NCBI GenBank assembly: GCA_032622095.1
Contig: CP136064.1
Coordinates: forward strand, 1,612,001-1,676,000
DNA: 64,000 bases
Direction: 5' to 3'
Source of the DNA: Siphonodentalium dalli
Lineage: Eukaryota > Mollusca > Scaphopoda > Gadilida > Siphonodentaliidae
The position numbers and the translations under genes were made by a program. The notes below the pieces were generated by a model that had not been told where the DNA came from, did no database searches, and worked only from the letters and a program-made list of their open reading frames with translations. How positions within the stretch are numbered: the stretch's first letter is position 1; each line of letters starts with the position of its first letter. Positions 1 through 11,600 of the stretch are shown piece after piece.

Positions 1-1776
1 TCAAATCTGGCCATATCCGAATCGGGTTGTCATTTACAATGACTGCAGAAAATATATATCTTCATGGTGGAATGCAAATGTATGTTTAAAGGAACAGATG
101 TGTCTCAACTTAAAGGGACATAAGTAACACAGTCACCAACTTTAAGGGGTATCTGCTATAGACTGGTTCCATGGTGGAGTACTGTTGGATATTTTCAATT
201 TGGCGCATGTTTCTCCCTACCGCAACATGTCAAATCTGGCCATATCCGAATCGGGTTGTCATTTACAATGACTGCAGAAAATATATATCTTCATGTTGGA
301 ATGCAAATGTATGTTTAAAGGAACAGATGTATCTCAACTTAAAGGGACATAAGTAACACCGTCACCAACTTTAAGGGGTATCTGCTATAGACTGGTTACA
401 TGGTGGAGTACGGTTGGATATTTTCAATTTTGCGCATGTTTCTCCATACCGCGCCATGTCAAATCTGGCCATATCCGAATCGGGTTGTCATTTACAATAA
501 CTGCAGAAAATAAATATCTTCATGTTGGAATGCAAATGTATGTTTAAAGAAACAGATGTATCTCAACTTAAAGGGACATAAGTAACACAGTCACCAACTT
601 TAAGGGGTATCTGCTATAGACTGGTTCCATGGTGGAGTACTGTTGGATATTTTCAATTTGGCGCATGTTTCTCCCTACCGCGCCATGTCAAATCTGGCCA
701 TATCCGAATCGGGTTGTCATTTACAATGACTGCAGAAAATATATATCTTCATGGTGGAATGCAAATGTATGTTTAAAGGAACAGATGTATCTCAACTTAA
801 AGGGACATAAGTAACACAGTCACCAACTTTAAGGGGTATCTGCTATAGACTGGTTCCATGGTGGAGTACTGTTGGATATTTTCAATTTGGCGCATGTTTC
901 TCCATACCGCGCCATGTCAAATCTGGCCATATCCGAATCGGGTTGTCATTTACAATGACTGCAGAAAATATATATCTTCATGGTGGAATGCAAATGTATG
1001 TTTAAAGGAACAGATGTATCTCAACTTAAAGGGACATAAGTAACACCGTCACCAACTTTAAGGGGTATCTGCTATAGACTGGTTCCATGGTGGAGTACTG
1101 TTGGATATTTTCAATTTGGCGCATGTTTCTCCCTACCGCGTCATGTCAAATCTGGCCATATCCGAATCGGGTTGTCATTTACAATGACTACAGAAATTAA
1201 ATATCTTCATGTTGGAATGCAAATGTATGTTTAAAGAAACAGATGTATCTCAACTTAAAGGGACATAAGTAACACAGTCACCAACTTTAAGGGGTATCTG
1301 CTATAGACTGGTTACATGGTGGAGTACGGTTGGATAATTTCAATTTTGCGCATGTTTCTCCATACCGCGCCATGTCAAATCTGGCCATATCCGAATCGGG
1401 TTGTCATTTACAATGACTACAGAAAATAAATATCTTCATGTTGGAATGCAAATGTATGTTTAAAGGAACAGATGTATCTCAACTTAAAGGAACATAAGTA
1501 ACACAGTCACCAACTTAAAGAGGTGTCTGATTTAGACTGGTTCCATGGTGGAGTACGGTTGGATATTTTCTATTTGGCGCATGTTTCTCCATACCGCGCC
1601 ATGTCAAATCTGGCCATATCCGAATCGGGTTGTCATTTACAATGACTACAGAAAATAAATATCTTCATGTTGGAATGCAAATGTATGTTTAAAGGAACAG
1701 ATGTATCTCAACTTAAAGGGACATAAGTAACACAGTCACCAACTTTAAGGGGTATCTGCTGCTATAGACTGGTTCC
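1..1776. repeat. Fragment of the 13-mer (2.98-kb) HOR
   Basis: The monomers anchored at 171, 400, 629, 858, 1087, 1316, 1545 and 1777 match, in order, those at 23788, 24017, 24246, 24475, 24704, 24933, 25162 and 25394. The constant offset is 23,617 bp. Shared markers are ccgcaacatg (171), taactgcag (400), ccctaccgcgtc (1087), ggataattt (1316) and the +3 bp ctgctg insertion (1756-1761). Monomer 1087 also shares the substitution acagaaatta with 24704, which its counterparts at 18973 and 21724 lack. The match ends inside the monomer at 1777, which has tttagagg where the counterpart has tttaaagaaac. Confidence 0.85.
1756..1761. repeat. ctg duplication (+3 bp) marker
   Basis: The monomer end reads tatctgctgctatag instead of tatctgctatag. 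The same insertion recurs at 12308, 16662, 19642, 22393, 25373, 32938 and 40968. It always follows a tctatttgg monomer within the 13-mer series, so it marks one lineage of units. It is consistent with slippage on a ctg step. Confidence 0.9.
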
Positions 1777-2234
1777 ATGGTGGAGTACGGTTGGATATTT
1801 TCTATTTGGCGCATGTTTCTCCATACCGCGCCATGTCAAATCTGGCCATATCCGAATCGGGTTGTCATTTACAATGACTACAGAAAATAAATATCTTCAT
1901 GTTGGAATGCAAATGTATGTTTAGAGGAACAGATGTATCTCAACTTAAAGGGACATAAGTAACACAGTCACCAACTTTAAGGGGTATCTGCTATAGACTG
2001 GTTCCATGGTGGAGTACGGTTGGATATTTTCTATTTGGCGCATGTTTCTCCATACCGCGCCATGTCAAATCTGGCCATATCCGAATCGGGTTGTCATTTA
2101 CAATGACTACAGAAATTAAATATCTTCATGTTGGAATGCAAATGTATGTTTAAAGGAACAGATGTATCTCAACTTAAAGGGACATAAGTAACACAGTCAC
2201 CAACTTTAAGGGGTATCTGCTATAGACTGGTTCC

Positions 2235-2463
2235 ATGGTGGAGTACTGTTGGATATTTTCAATTTGGCGCATGTTTCTCCATACCGCGCCATGTCAAATC
2301 TGGCCATATCCGAATCGGGTTGTCATTTACAATGACTACAGAAAATAAATATCTTCATGTTGGAATGCAAATGTATGTTTAAAGGAACAGATGTATCTCA
2401 ACTTAAAGGGACATAAGTAACACAGTCACCAACTTTAAGGGGTATCTGCTATAGACTGGTTCC
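2235..2463. repeat. Reference A-class monomer
   Basis: This is a representative 229-bp unit of the class with tgactAcag followed by an aataaat motif. In order from the anchor ATG it holds: a CpG-bearing left part (ggcgc at about +32, ccgcgcc at about +50, ccgaatcggg at about +77); a short dyad gtcatt-tac-aatgac at about +88 to +102; an A/T-rich stretch with AATAAA near +110; three copies of a ttaaagg-like motif at about +145, +169 and +200; and a final box caactttaaggggtatctg before the next anchor. The A class has an in-frame TAA at codon 38 of the frame that opens at the anchor, so it carries no long reading frame. Many other A-class units differ from it at the acggtt/actgtt and tcaatt/tctatt sites. 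Confidence 0.9.
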
Positions 2464-2551
2464 ATGGTGGAGTACGGTTGGATATTTTCAATTTGGCGCA
2501 TGTTTCTCCATACCGCGCCATGTCAAATCTGGCCATATCCGAATCGGGTTG

Positions 2552-2574
2552 TGTTGTCATTTACAATGACAACA
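2552..2574. repeat. Perfect 10-bp inverted repeat in +5 bp monomer
   Basis: The arms tgttgtcatt (2552-2561) and aatgacaaca (2565-2574) are exact reverse complements around a 3-base loop tac. Ordinary monomers have the same site with 8 of 9 pairs (gttgtcatt against aatgactac). This unit carries both a 5-bp duplication that reads gttgtgttg and a T-to-A change that completes the stem. No function is shown. Confidence 0.85.
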
Positions 2575-3384
2575 GAAAATAAATATCTTCATGTTGGAAT
2601 GCAAATGTATGTTTAAAGGAACAGATGTATCTCAACTTAAAGGGACATAAGCAACACAGTCACCAACTTAAAGGGGTATCTGCTATAGACTGGTTCCATG
2701 GTGGAGTACGGTTGGATATTTTCAATTTGGCGCATGTTTCTCCATACCGCGCCATGTCAAATCTGGCCATATCCGAATCGGGTTGTCATTTACAATGACT
2801 GCAGAAAATATATATCTTCATGGTGGAATGCAAATGTATGTTTAAAGGAACAGATGTATCTCAACTTAAAGGGACATAAGTAACACAGTCACCAACTTAA
2901 AGGGGTGTCTGATATAGACTGGTTCCATGGTGGAGTACGGTTGGATATTTTCAATTTGGCGCATGTTTCTCCATACCGCGTCATGTCAAATCTGGCCCTA
3001 TCCGAATCGGGTTGTCATTTACAATGACTGCAGAAAATATATATCTTCATGGTGGAATGCAAATGTATGTTTAAAGAAACAGATGTATCTCAACTTAAAG
3101 GGACATAAGTAACACAGTCACCAACTTTAAGGGGTATCTGCTATAGACTGGTTCCATGGTGGAGTACGGTTGGATATTTTCAATTTGGCGCTTGTTTCTC
3201 CATACCGCGCCATGTCAAATCTGGCCATATCCGAATCGGGTTGTCATTTACAATGACTGCAGAAAATATATATCTTCATGTTGGAATGCAAATGTATGTT
3301 TAAAGGAACAGATGTATCTCAACTTAAAGGGACATAAGTAACACAGTCACCAACTTTAAGGGGTATCTGCTATAGACTGGTTCC

Positions 3385-3613
3385 ATGGTGGAGTACGGTT
3401 GGATATTTTCAATTTGGCGCATGTTTCTCCATACCGCGCCATGTCAAATCTGGCCATATCCGAATCGGGTTGTCATTTACAATGACTGCAGAAAATATAT
3501 ATCTTCATGTTGGAATGCAAATGTATGTTTAAAGGAACAGATGTATCTCAACTTAAAGGGACATAAGTAACACCGTCACCAACTTTAAGGGGTATCTGCT
3601 ATAGACTGGTTAC
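3385..3613. repeat. Reference G-class monomer
   Basis: This is a representative 229-bp unit of the second main class. It has tgactGcag, which creates a CTGCAG (PstI) site, and most members then have a tatatata run in place of the aataaat of the A class. The T that replaces A at about position +114 removes the in-frame TAA, which is the only reason a 61-codon frame appears in this class. A further split is catgTtgg against catgGtgg at about +126. Some monomers are mixed, with CTGCAG but still aataaat (for example at 28142 and 36172), so the two sites can be separated by recombination. Confidence 0.9.
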
Positions 3614-5304
3614 ATGGTGGAGTACGGTTGGATATTTTCAATTTTGCGCATGTTTCTCCATACCGCGCCATGTCAAATCTGGCCATATCCGAATCGGGTT
3701 GTCATTTACAATGACTACAGAAAATATATATCTTCATGTTGGAATGCAAATGTATGTTTAAAGGAACAGATGTATCTCAACTTAAAGGGACATAAGTAAC
3801 ACCGTCACCAACTTTAAGGGGTATCTGCTATAGACTGGTTCCATGGTGGAGTACTGTTGGATATTTTCAATTTGGCGCATGTTTCTCCCTACCGCGTCAT
3901 GTCAAATCTGGCCATATCCGAATCGGGTTGTCATTTACAATGACTACAGAAAATAAATATCTTCATGTTGGAATGCAAATGTATGTTTAAAGAAACAGAT
4001 GTATCTCAACTTAAAGGGACATAAGTAACACAGTCACCAACTTTAAGGGGTATCTGCTATAGACTGGTTCCATGGTGGAGTACTGTTGGATATTTTCAAT
4101 TTGGCGCATGTTTCTCCCTACCGCGCCATGTCAAATCTGGCCATATCCGAATCGGGTTGTCATTTACAATGACTACAGAAAATAAATATCTTCATGTTGG
4201 AAAGCAAATGTATGTTTAAAGGAACAGATGTATCTCAACTTAAAGGGACATAAGTAACACAGTCACCAACTTAAAGGGGTATCTGCTATAAACTGGTTCC
4301 ATGGTGGAGTACGGTTGGATATTTTCAATTTGTCGCATGTTTCTCCATACCGCGCCATGTCAAATCTGGCCATATCCGAATCGGGTTGTCATTTACAATG
4401 ACTGCAGAAAATATATATCTTTATGGTGGAATGCATATGTATGTTTAAAGGAACAGATGTATCTCAACTTAAAGGGACATAAGTAACACAGTCACCAACT
4501 TAAAGGGGTATCTGCTATAGACTGGTTCCATGGTGGAGTACGGTTGGATATTTTCAATTTGGCGCATGTTTCTCCATACCGCGCCATGTCAAATCTGGCC
4601 CTATCCGAATCGGGTTGTCATTTACAATGACTGCAGAAAATATATATCTTCATGGTGGAATGCAAATGTATGTTTAAAGGAACAGATGTATCTCAACTTA
4701 AAGGGACATAAGTAACACAGTCACCAACTTTAAGGGGTATCTGCTATAGACTGGTTCCATGGTGGAGTACGGTTGGATATTTTCAATTTGGCGCATGTTT
4801 CTCCATACCGCGCCATGTCAAATCTGGCCATATCCGAATCGGGTTGTCATTTACAAGGACTGCAGAAAATAAATATCTTCATGTTGGAATGCAAATGTAT
4901 GTTTAAAGGAACAGATGTATCTCAACTTAAAGGGACATAAGTAACACAGTCACCAACTTAAAGAGGTGTCTGATTTAGACTGGTTCCATGGTGGAGTACG
5001 GTTGGATATTTTCTACTTGGCGCATGTTTCTCCATACCGCGCCATGTCAAATCTGGCCATATCCGAATCGGGTTGTCATTTACAATGACTACAGAAAATA
5101 AATATCTTCATGTTGGAATGCAAATGTATGTTTAAAGGAACAGATGTATCTCAACTTAAAGGGACATAAGTAACACAGTCACCAACTTTAAGGGGTATCT
5201 GCTATAGACTGGTTCCATGGTGGAGTACGGTTGGATATTTTCAATTTGGCGCATGTTTCTCCATACCGCGCCATGTCAAATCTGGCCATATCCGAATCGG
5301 GTTG

Positions 5305-5327
5305 TGTTGTCATTTACAATGACAACA
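5305..5327. repeat. Perfect 10-bp inverted repeat, second copy
   Basis: This is the same perfected dyad in the +5 bp monomer anchored at 5217, at an offset of 2,753 bp from the first. Confidence 0.85.
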
Positions 5328-5450
5328 GAAAATAAATATCTTCATGTTGGAATGCAAATGTATGTTTAAAGGAACAGATGTATCTCAACTTAAAGGGACA
5401 TAAGCAACACAGTCACCAACTTAAAGGGGTATCTGCTATAGACTGGTTCC

Positions 5451-8400
5451 ATGGTGGAGTACGGTTGGATATTTTCAATTTGGCGCATGTTTCTCCATAC
5501 CGCGCCATGTCAAATCTGGCCATATCCGAATCGGGTTGTCATTTACAATGACTGCAGAAAATATATATCTTCATGGTGGAATGCAAATGTATGTTTAAAG
5601 GAACAGATGTATCTCAACTTAAAGGGACATAAGTAACACAGTCACCAACTTAAAGGGGTGTCTGATATAGACTGGTTCCATGGTGGAGTACGGTTGGATA
5701 TTTTCAATTTGGCGCATGTTTCTCCATACCGCGTCATGTCAAATCTGGCCCTATCCGAATCGGGTTGTCATTTACAATGACTGCAGAAAATATATATCTT
5801 CATGGTGGAATGCAAATGTATGTTTAAAGAAACAGATGTATCTCAACTTAAAGGGACATAAGTAACACAGTCACCAACTTTAAGGGGTATCTGCTATAGA
5901 CTGGTTCCATGGTGGAGTACGGTTGGATATTTTCAATTTGGCGCTTGTTTCTCCATACCGCGCCATGTCAAATCTGGCCATATCCGAATCGGGTTGTCAT
6001 TTACAATGACTGCAGAAAATATATATCTTCATGTTGGAATGCAAATGTATGTTTAAAGGAACAGATGTATCTCAACTTAAAGGGACATAAGTAACACAGT
6101 CACCAACTTTAAGGGGTATCTGCTATAGACTGGTTCCATGGTGGAGTACGGTTGGATATTTTCAATTTGGCGCATGTTTCTCCATACCGCGCCATGTCAA
6201 ATCTGGCCATATCCGAATCGGGTTGTCATTTACAATGACTGCAGAAAATATATATCTTCATGTTGGAATGCAAATGTATGTTTAAAGGAACAGATGTATC
6301 TCAACTTAAAGGGACATAAGTAACACCGTCACCAACTTTAAGGGGTATCTGCTATAGACTGGTTACATGGTGGAGTACGGTTGGATATTTTCAATTTTGC
6401 GCATGTTTCTCCATACCGCGCCATGTCAAATCTGGCCATATCCGAATCGGGTTGTCATTTACAATGACTACAGAAAATATATATCTTCATGTTGGAATGC
6501 AAATGTATGTTTAAAGGAACAGATGTATCTCAACTTAAAGGGACATAAGTAACACCGTCACCAACTTTAAGGGGTATCTGCTATAGACTGGTTCCATGGT
6601 GGAGTACTGTTGGATATTTTCAATTTGGCGCATGTTTCTCCCTACCGCGTCATGTCAAATCTGGCCATATCCGAATCGGGTTGTCATTTACAATGACTAC
6701 AGAAAATAAATATCTTCATGTTGGAATGCAAATGTATGTTTAAAGAAACAGATGTATCTCAACTTAAAGGGACATAAGTAACACAGTCACCAACTTTAAG
6801 GGGTATCTGCTATAGACTGGTTCCATGGTGGAGTACTGTTGGATATTTTCAATTTGGCGCATGTTTCTCCCTACCGCGCCATGTCAAATCTGGCCATATC
6901 CGAATCGGGTTGTCATTTACAATGACTACAGAAAATAAATATCTTCATGTTGGAAAGCAAATGTATGTTTAAAGGAACAGATGTATCTCAACTTAAAGGG
7001 ACATAAGTAACACAGTCACCAACTTAAAGGGGTATCTGCTATAAACTGGTTCCATGGTGGAGTACGGTTGGATATTTTCAATTTGTCGCATGTTTCTCCA
7101 TACCGCGCCATGTCAAATCTGGCCATATCCGAATCGGGTTGTCATTTACAATGACTGCAGAAAATATATATCTTTATGGTGGAATGCATATGTATGTTTA
7201 AAGGAACAGATGTATCTCAACTTAAAGGGACATAAGTAACACAGTCACCAACTTAAAGGGGTATCTGCTATAGACTGGTTCCATGGTGGAGTACGGTTGG
7301 ATATTTTCAATTTGGCGCATGTTTCTCCATACCGCGCCATGTCAAATCTGGCCCTATCCGAATCGGGTTGTCATTTACAATGACTGCAGAAAATATATAT
7401 CTTCATGGTGGAATGCAAATGTATGTTTAAAGGAACAGATGTATCTCAACTTAAAGGGACATAAGTAACACAGTCACCAACTTTAAGGGGTATCTGCTAT
7501 AGACTGGTTCCATGGTGGAGTACAGTTGGATATTTTCAATTTGGCGCATGTTTCTCCATACCGCGCCATGTCAAATCTGGCCATATCCGAATCGGGTTGT
7601 CATTTACAAGGACTGCAGAAAATAAATATCTTCATGTTGGAATGCAAATGTATGTTTAAAGGAACAGATGTATCTCAACTTAAAGGGACATAAGTAACAC
7701 AGTCACCAACTTAAAGAGGTGTCTGATTTAGACTGGTTCCATGGTGGAGTACGGTTGGATATTTTCTACTTGGCGCATGTTTCTCCATACCGCGCCATGT
7801 CAAATCTGGCCATATCCGAATCGGGTTGTCATTTACAATGACTACAGAAAATAAATATCTTCATGTTGGAATGCAAATGTATGTTTAGAGGAACAGATGT
7901 ATCTCAACTTAAAGGGACATAAGTAACACAGTCACCAACTTTAAGGGGTATCTGCTATAGACTGGTTCCATGGTGGAGTACGGTTGGATATTTTCTATTT
8001 GGCGCATGTTTCTCCATACCGCGCCATGTCAAATCTGGCCATATCCGAATCGGGTTGTCATTTACAATGACTACAGAAATTAAATATCTTCATGTTGGAA
8101 TGCAAATGTATGTTTAAAGGAACAGATGTATCTCAACTTAAAGGGACATAAGTAACACAGTCACCAACTTTAAGGGGTATCTGCTATAGACTGGTTCCAT
8201 GGTGGAGTACTGTTGGATATTTTCAATTTGGCGCATGTTTCTCCATACCGCGCCATGTCAAATCTGGCCATATCCGAATCGGGTTGTCATTTACAATGAC
8301 TACAGAAAATAAATATCTTCATGTTGGAATGCAAATGTATGTTTAAAGGAACAGATGTATCTCAACTTAAAGGGACATAAGTAACACAGTCACCAACTTT

Positions 8401-8661
8401 AAGGGGTATCTGCTATAGACTGGTTCCATGGTGGAGTACGGTTGGATATTTTCAATTTGGCGCATGTTTCTCCATACCGCGCCATGTCAAATCTGGCCAT
8501 ATCCGAATCGGGTTGTGTTGTCATTTACAATGACAACAGAAAATAAATATCTTCATGTTGGAATGCAAATGTATGTTTAAAGGAACAGATGTATCTCAAC
8601 TTAAAGGGACATAAGCAACACAGTCACCAACTTAAAGGGGTATCTGCTATAGACTGGTTCC
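5451..8661. repeat. 14-mer HOR copy, 3,211 bp
   Basis: This copy is homologous to 2698-5450 in the same order but has the two additional monomers at 7970 and 8199. It ends with the +5 bp monomer (anchor 8428). A small difference from the previous copy is tacagttgg at about 7522, where the first copy has tacggttgg. The private monomers ggaaagc (6825) and tttgtcgc (7054) are retained in both copies. Confidence 0.88.
8516..8538. repeat. Perfect 10-bp inverted repeat, third copy
   Basis: This is the same perfected dyad in the +5 bp monomer anchored at 8428, at an offset of 3,211 bp from the second. Confidence 0.85.
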
Positions 8662-11600
8662 ATGGTGGAGTACGGTTGGATATTTTCAATTTGGCGCATG
8701 TTTCTCCATACCGCGCCATGTCAAATCTGGCCATATCCGAATCGGGTTGTCATTTACAATGACTGCAGAAAATATATATCTTCATGGTGGAATGCAAATG
8801 TATGTTTAAAGGAACAGATGTATCTCAACTTAAAGGGACATAAGTAACACAGTCACCAACTTAAAGGGGTGTCTGATATAGACTGGTTCCATGGTGGAGT
8901 ACGGTTGGATATTTTCAATTTGGCGCATGTTTCTCCATACCGCGTCATGTCAAATCTGGCCCTATCCGAATCGGGTTGTCATTTACAATGACTGCAGAAA
9001 ATATATATCTTCATGGTGGAATGCAAATGTATGTTTAAAGAAACAGATGTATCTCAACTTAAAGGGACATAAGTAACACAGTCACCAACTTTAAGGGGTA
9101 TCTGCTATAGACTGGTTCCATGGTGGAGTACGGTTGGATATTTTCAATTTGGCGCTTGTTTCTCCATACCGCGCCATGTCAAATCTGGCCATATCCGAAT
9201 CGGGTTGTCATTTACAATGACTGCAGAAAATATATATCTTCATGTTGGAATGCAAATGTATGTTTAAAGGAACAGATGTATCTCAACTTAAAGGGACATA
9301 AGTAACACAGTCACCAACTTTAAGGGGTATCTGCTATAGACTGGTTCCATGGTGGAGTACGGTTGGATATTTTCAATTTGGCGCATGTTTCTCCATACCG
9401 CGCCATGTCAAATCTGGCCATATCCGAATCGGGTTGTCATTTACAATGACTGCAGAAAATATATATCTTCATGTTGGAATGCAAATGTATGTTTAAAGGA
9501 ACAGATGTATCTCAACTTAAAGGGACATAAGTAACACCGTCACCAACTTTAAGGGGTATCTGCTATAGACTGGTTACATGGTGGAGTACGGTTGGATATT
9601 TTCAATTTTGCGCATGTTTCTCCATACCGCGCCATGTCAAATCTGGCCATATCCGAATCGGGTTGTCATTTACAATGACTACAGAAAATAAATATCTTCA
9701 TGTTGGAATGCAAATGTATGTTTAAAGGAACAGATGTATCTCAACTTAAAGGAACATAAGTAACACAGTCACCAACTTAAAGAGGTGTCTGATTTAGACT
9801 GGTTCCATGGTGGAGTACGGTTGGATATTTTCTATTTGGCGCATGTTTCTCCATACCGCGCCATGTCAAATCTGGCCATATCCGAATCGGGTTGTCATTT
9901 ACAATGACTACAGAAAATAAATATCTTCATGTTGGAAAGCAAATGTATGTTTAAAGGAACAGATGTATCTCAACTTAAAGGGACATAAGTAACACAGTCA
10001 CCAACTTAAAGGGGTATCTGCTATAGACTGGTTCCATGGTGGAGTACGGTTGGATATTTTCTATTTGGCGCATGTTTCTCCATACCGCGCCATGTCAAAT
10101 CTGGCCATATCCGATTCGGGTTGTCATTTACAATGACTACAGAAAATAAATATCTTCATGTTGGAATGCAAATGTATGTTTAAAGAAACAGATGTATCTC
10201 AACTTAAAGGGACATAAGTAACACAGTCACCAACTTTAAGGGGTATCTGCTATAGACTGGTTCCATGGTGGAGTACTGTTGGATATTTTCAATTTGGCGC
10301 ATGTTTCTCCCTACCGCGCCATGTCAAATCTGGCCATATCCGAATCGGGTTGTCATTTACAATGACTACAGAAAATAAATATCTTCATGTTGGAATGCAA
10401 ATGTATGTTTAAAGGAACAGATGTATCTCAACTTAAAGGGACATAAGTAACACAGTCACCAACTTTAAGGGGTATCTGCTATAGACTGGTTCCATGGTGG
10501 AGTACGGTTGGATATTTTCAATTTGGCGCATGTTTTTCCATACCGCGCCATGTCAAATCTGGCCATATCCGAATCGGGTTGTCATTTACAATGACTACAG
10601 AAAATAAATATCTTCATGTTGGAAAGCAAATGTATGTTTAAAGGAACAGATGTATCTCAACTTAAAGGGACATAAGTAACACAGTCACCAACTTAAAGGG
10701 GTATCTGCTATAGACTGGTTCCATGGTGGAGTACGGTTGGATATTTTCAATTTGGCGCATGTTTCTCCATACCGCGCCATGTCAAATCTGGCCATATCCG
10801 AATCGGGTTGTCATTTACAATGACTGCAGAAAATATATATCTTCATGTTGGAATGCAAATGTATGTTTAAAAGAACAGATGTATCTCAACTTAAAGGGAC
10901 ATAAGTAACACAGTCACCAACTTAAAGGGGTATCTGCTATAGACTGGTTCCATGGTGGAGTACGGTTGGATATTTTCAATTTGGCGCATGTTTCTCCATA
11001 CCGCGCCATGTCAAATCTGGCCATATCCGAATCGGGTTGTCATTTACAATGACTGCAGAAAATATATATCTTCATGTTGGAATGCAAATGTATGTTTAAA
11101 GGAACAGATGTATCTCAACTTAAAGGGACATAAGTAACACAGTCACCAACTTAAAGAGGTGTCTGATTTAGAATGGTTCCATGGTGGAGTACGGTTGGAT
11201 ATTTTCTACTTGGCGCATGTTTCTCCATACCGCGCCATGTCAAATCTGGCCATATCCGAATCGGGTTGTCATTTACAATGACTGCAGAAAATATATATCT
11301 TCATGGTGGAATGCAAATGTATGTTTAAAGGAACAGATGTATCTCAACTTAAAGGGACATAAGTAACACAGTCACCAACTTTAAGGGGTATCTGCTATAG
11401 ACTGGTTCCATGGTGGAGTACTGTTGGATATTTTCAATTTGGCGCATGTTTCTCCATACCGCGCCATGTCAAATCTGGCCATATCCGAATCGGGTTGTCA
11501 TTTACAATGACTGCAGAAAATATATATCTTCATGGTGGAATGCAAATGTATGTTTAAAGGAACAGATGTATCTCAACTTAAAGGGACATAAGTAACACCG

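Larger units (their letters stand above)
1777..2697. repeat. Four-monomer module ending in a +5 bp monomer
   Basis: The monomers at 1777 (tttagagg), 2006 (acagaaatta), 2235 (actgttgg with ccatacc) and 2464 (+5 bp) repeat in the same order at 7741-8661, 28371-29291 and 36401-37321. At the left edge the 1777 unit begins with tctatttgg where the other copies have tctacttgg, so the junction with the preceding 13-mer fragment lies within this monomer. A version without the +5 bp lies at 61786-62701. Confidence 0.8.
2698..5450. repeat. 12-mer HOR copy, 2,753 bp
   Basis: This is twelve monomers plus one +5 bp insertion, followed directly by a homologous copy at 5451. Ordered markers include ccgcgtcatg with ggccctatcc (2927), ggcgcttg (3156), acatgg with caattttgcg (3614), the ggaaagc monomer (4072), the monomer with tttgtcgc and ctttatggtgg (4301), and the ttacaaggactg monomer (4759). 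It lacks two monomers found in the next copy. The unit at 4988 begins like 7741 (tctacttgg) and ends like 8199 (tttaaagg), as expected from an exact two-monomer loss. Confidence 0.88.

Noticed and set aside
77-316. CENP-B box in the monomer
   Set aside because: The segment ccgaatcggg has CG and CGGG elements, but the spacing and core bases do not fit the TTCG-4-A-2-CGGG pattern on either strand.
171-356. A family of 61-codon plus-strand genes
   Set aside because: They are the same stretch of the satellite monomer. The frame is absent in 157 of 279 units, the period is not a multiple of 3, there is no sign of coding constraint, and no promoter or domain is recognisable.
2235-2463. Polyadenylation signal AATAAA in A-class monomers
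   Set aside because: The hexamer is a by-product of the A/T-rich stretch, is repeated in all A-class units, and is not attached to any gene.
3385-3613. TATA box or promoter at the tatatata run of G-class monomers
   Set aside because: It is a single-base variant of the aataaat stretch with no other promoter element or transcript evidence.
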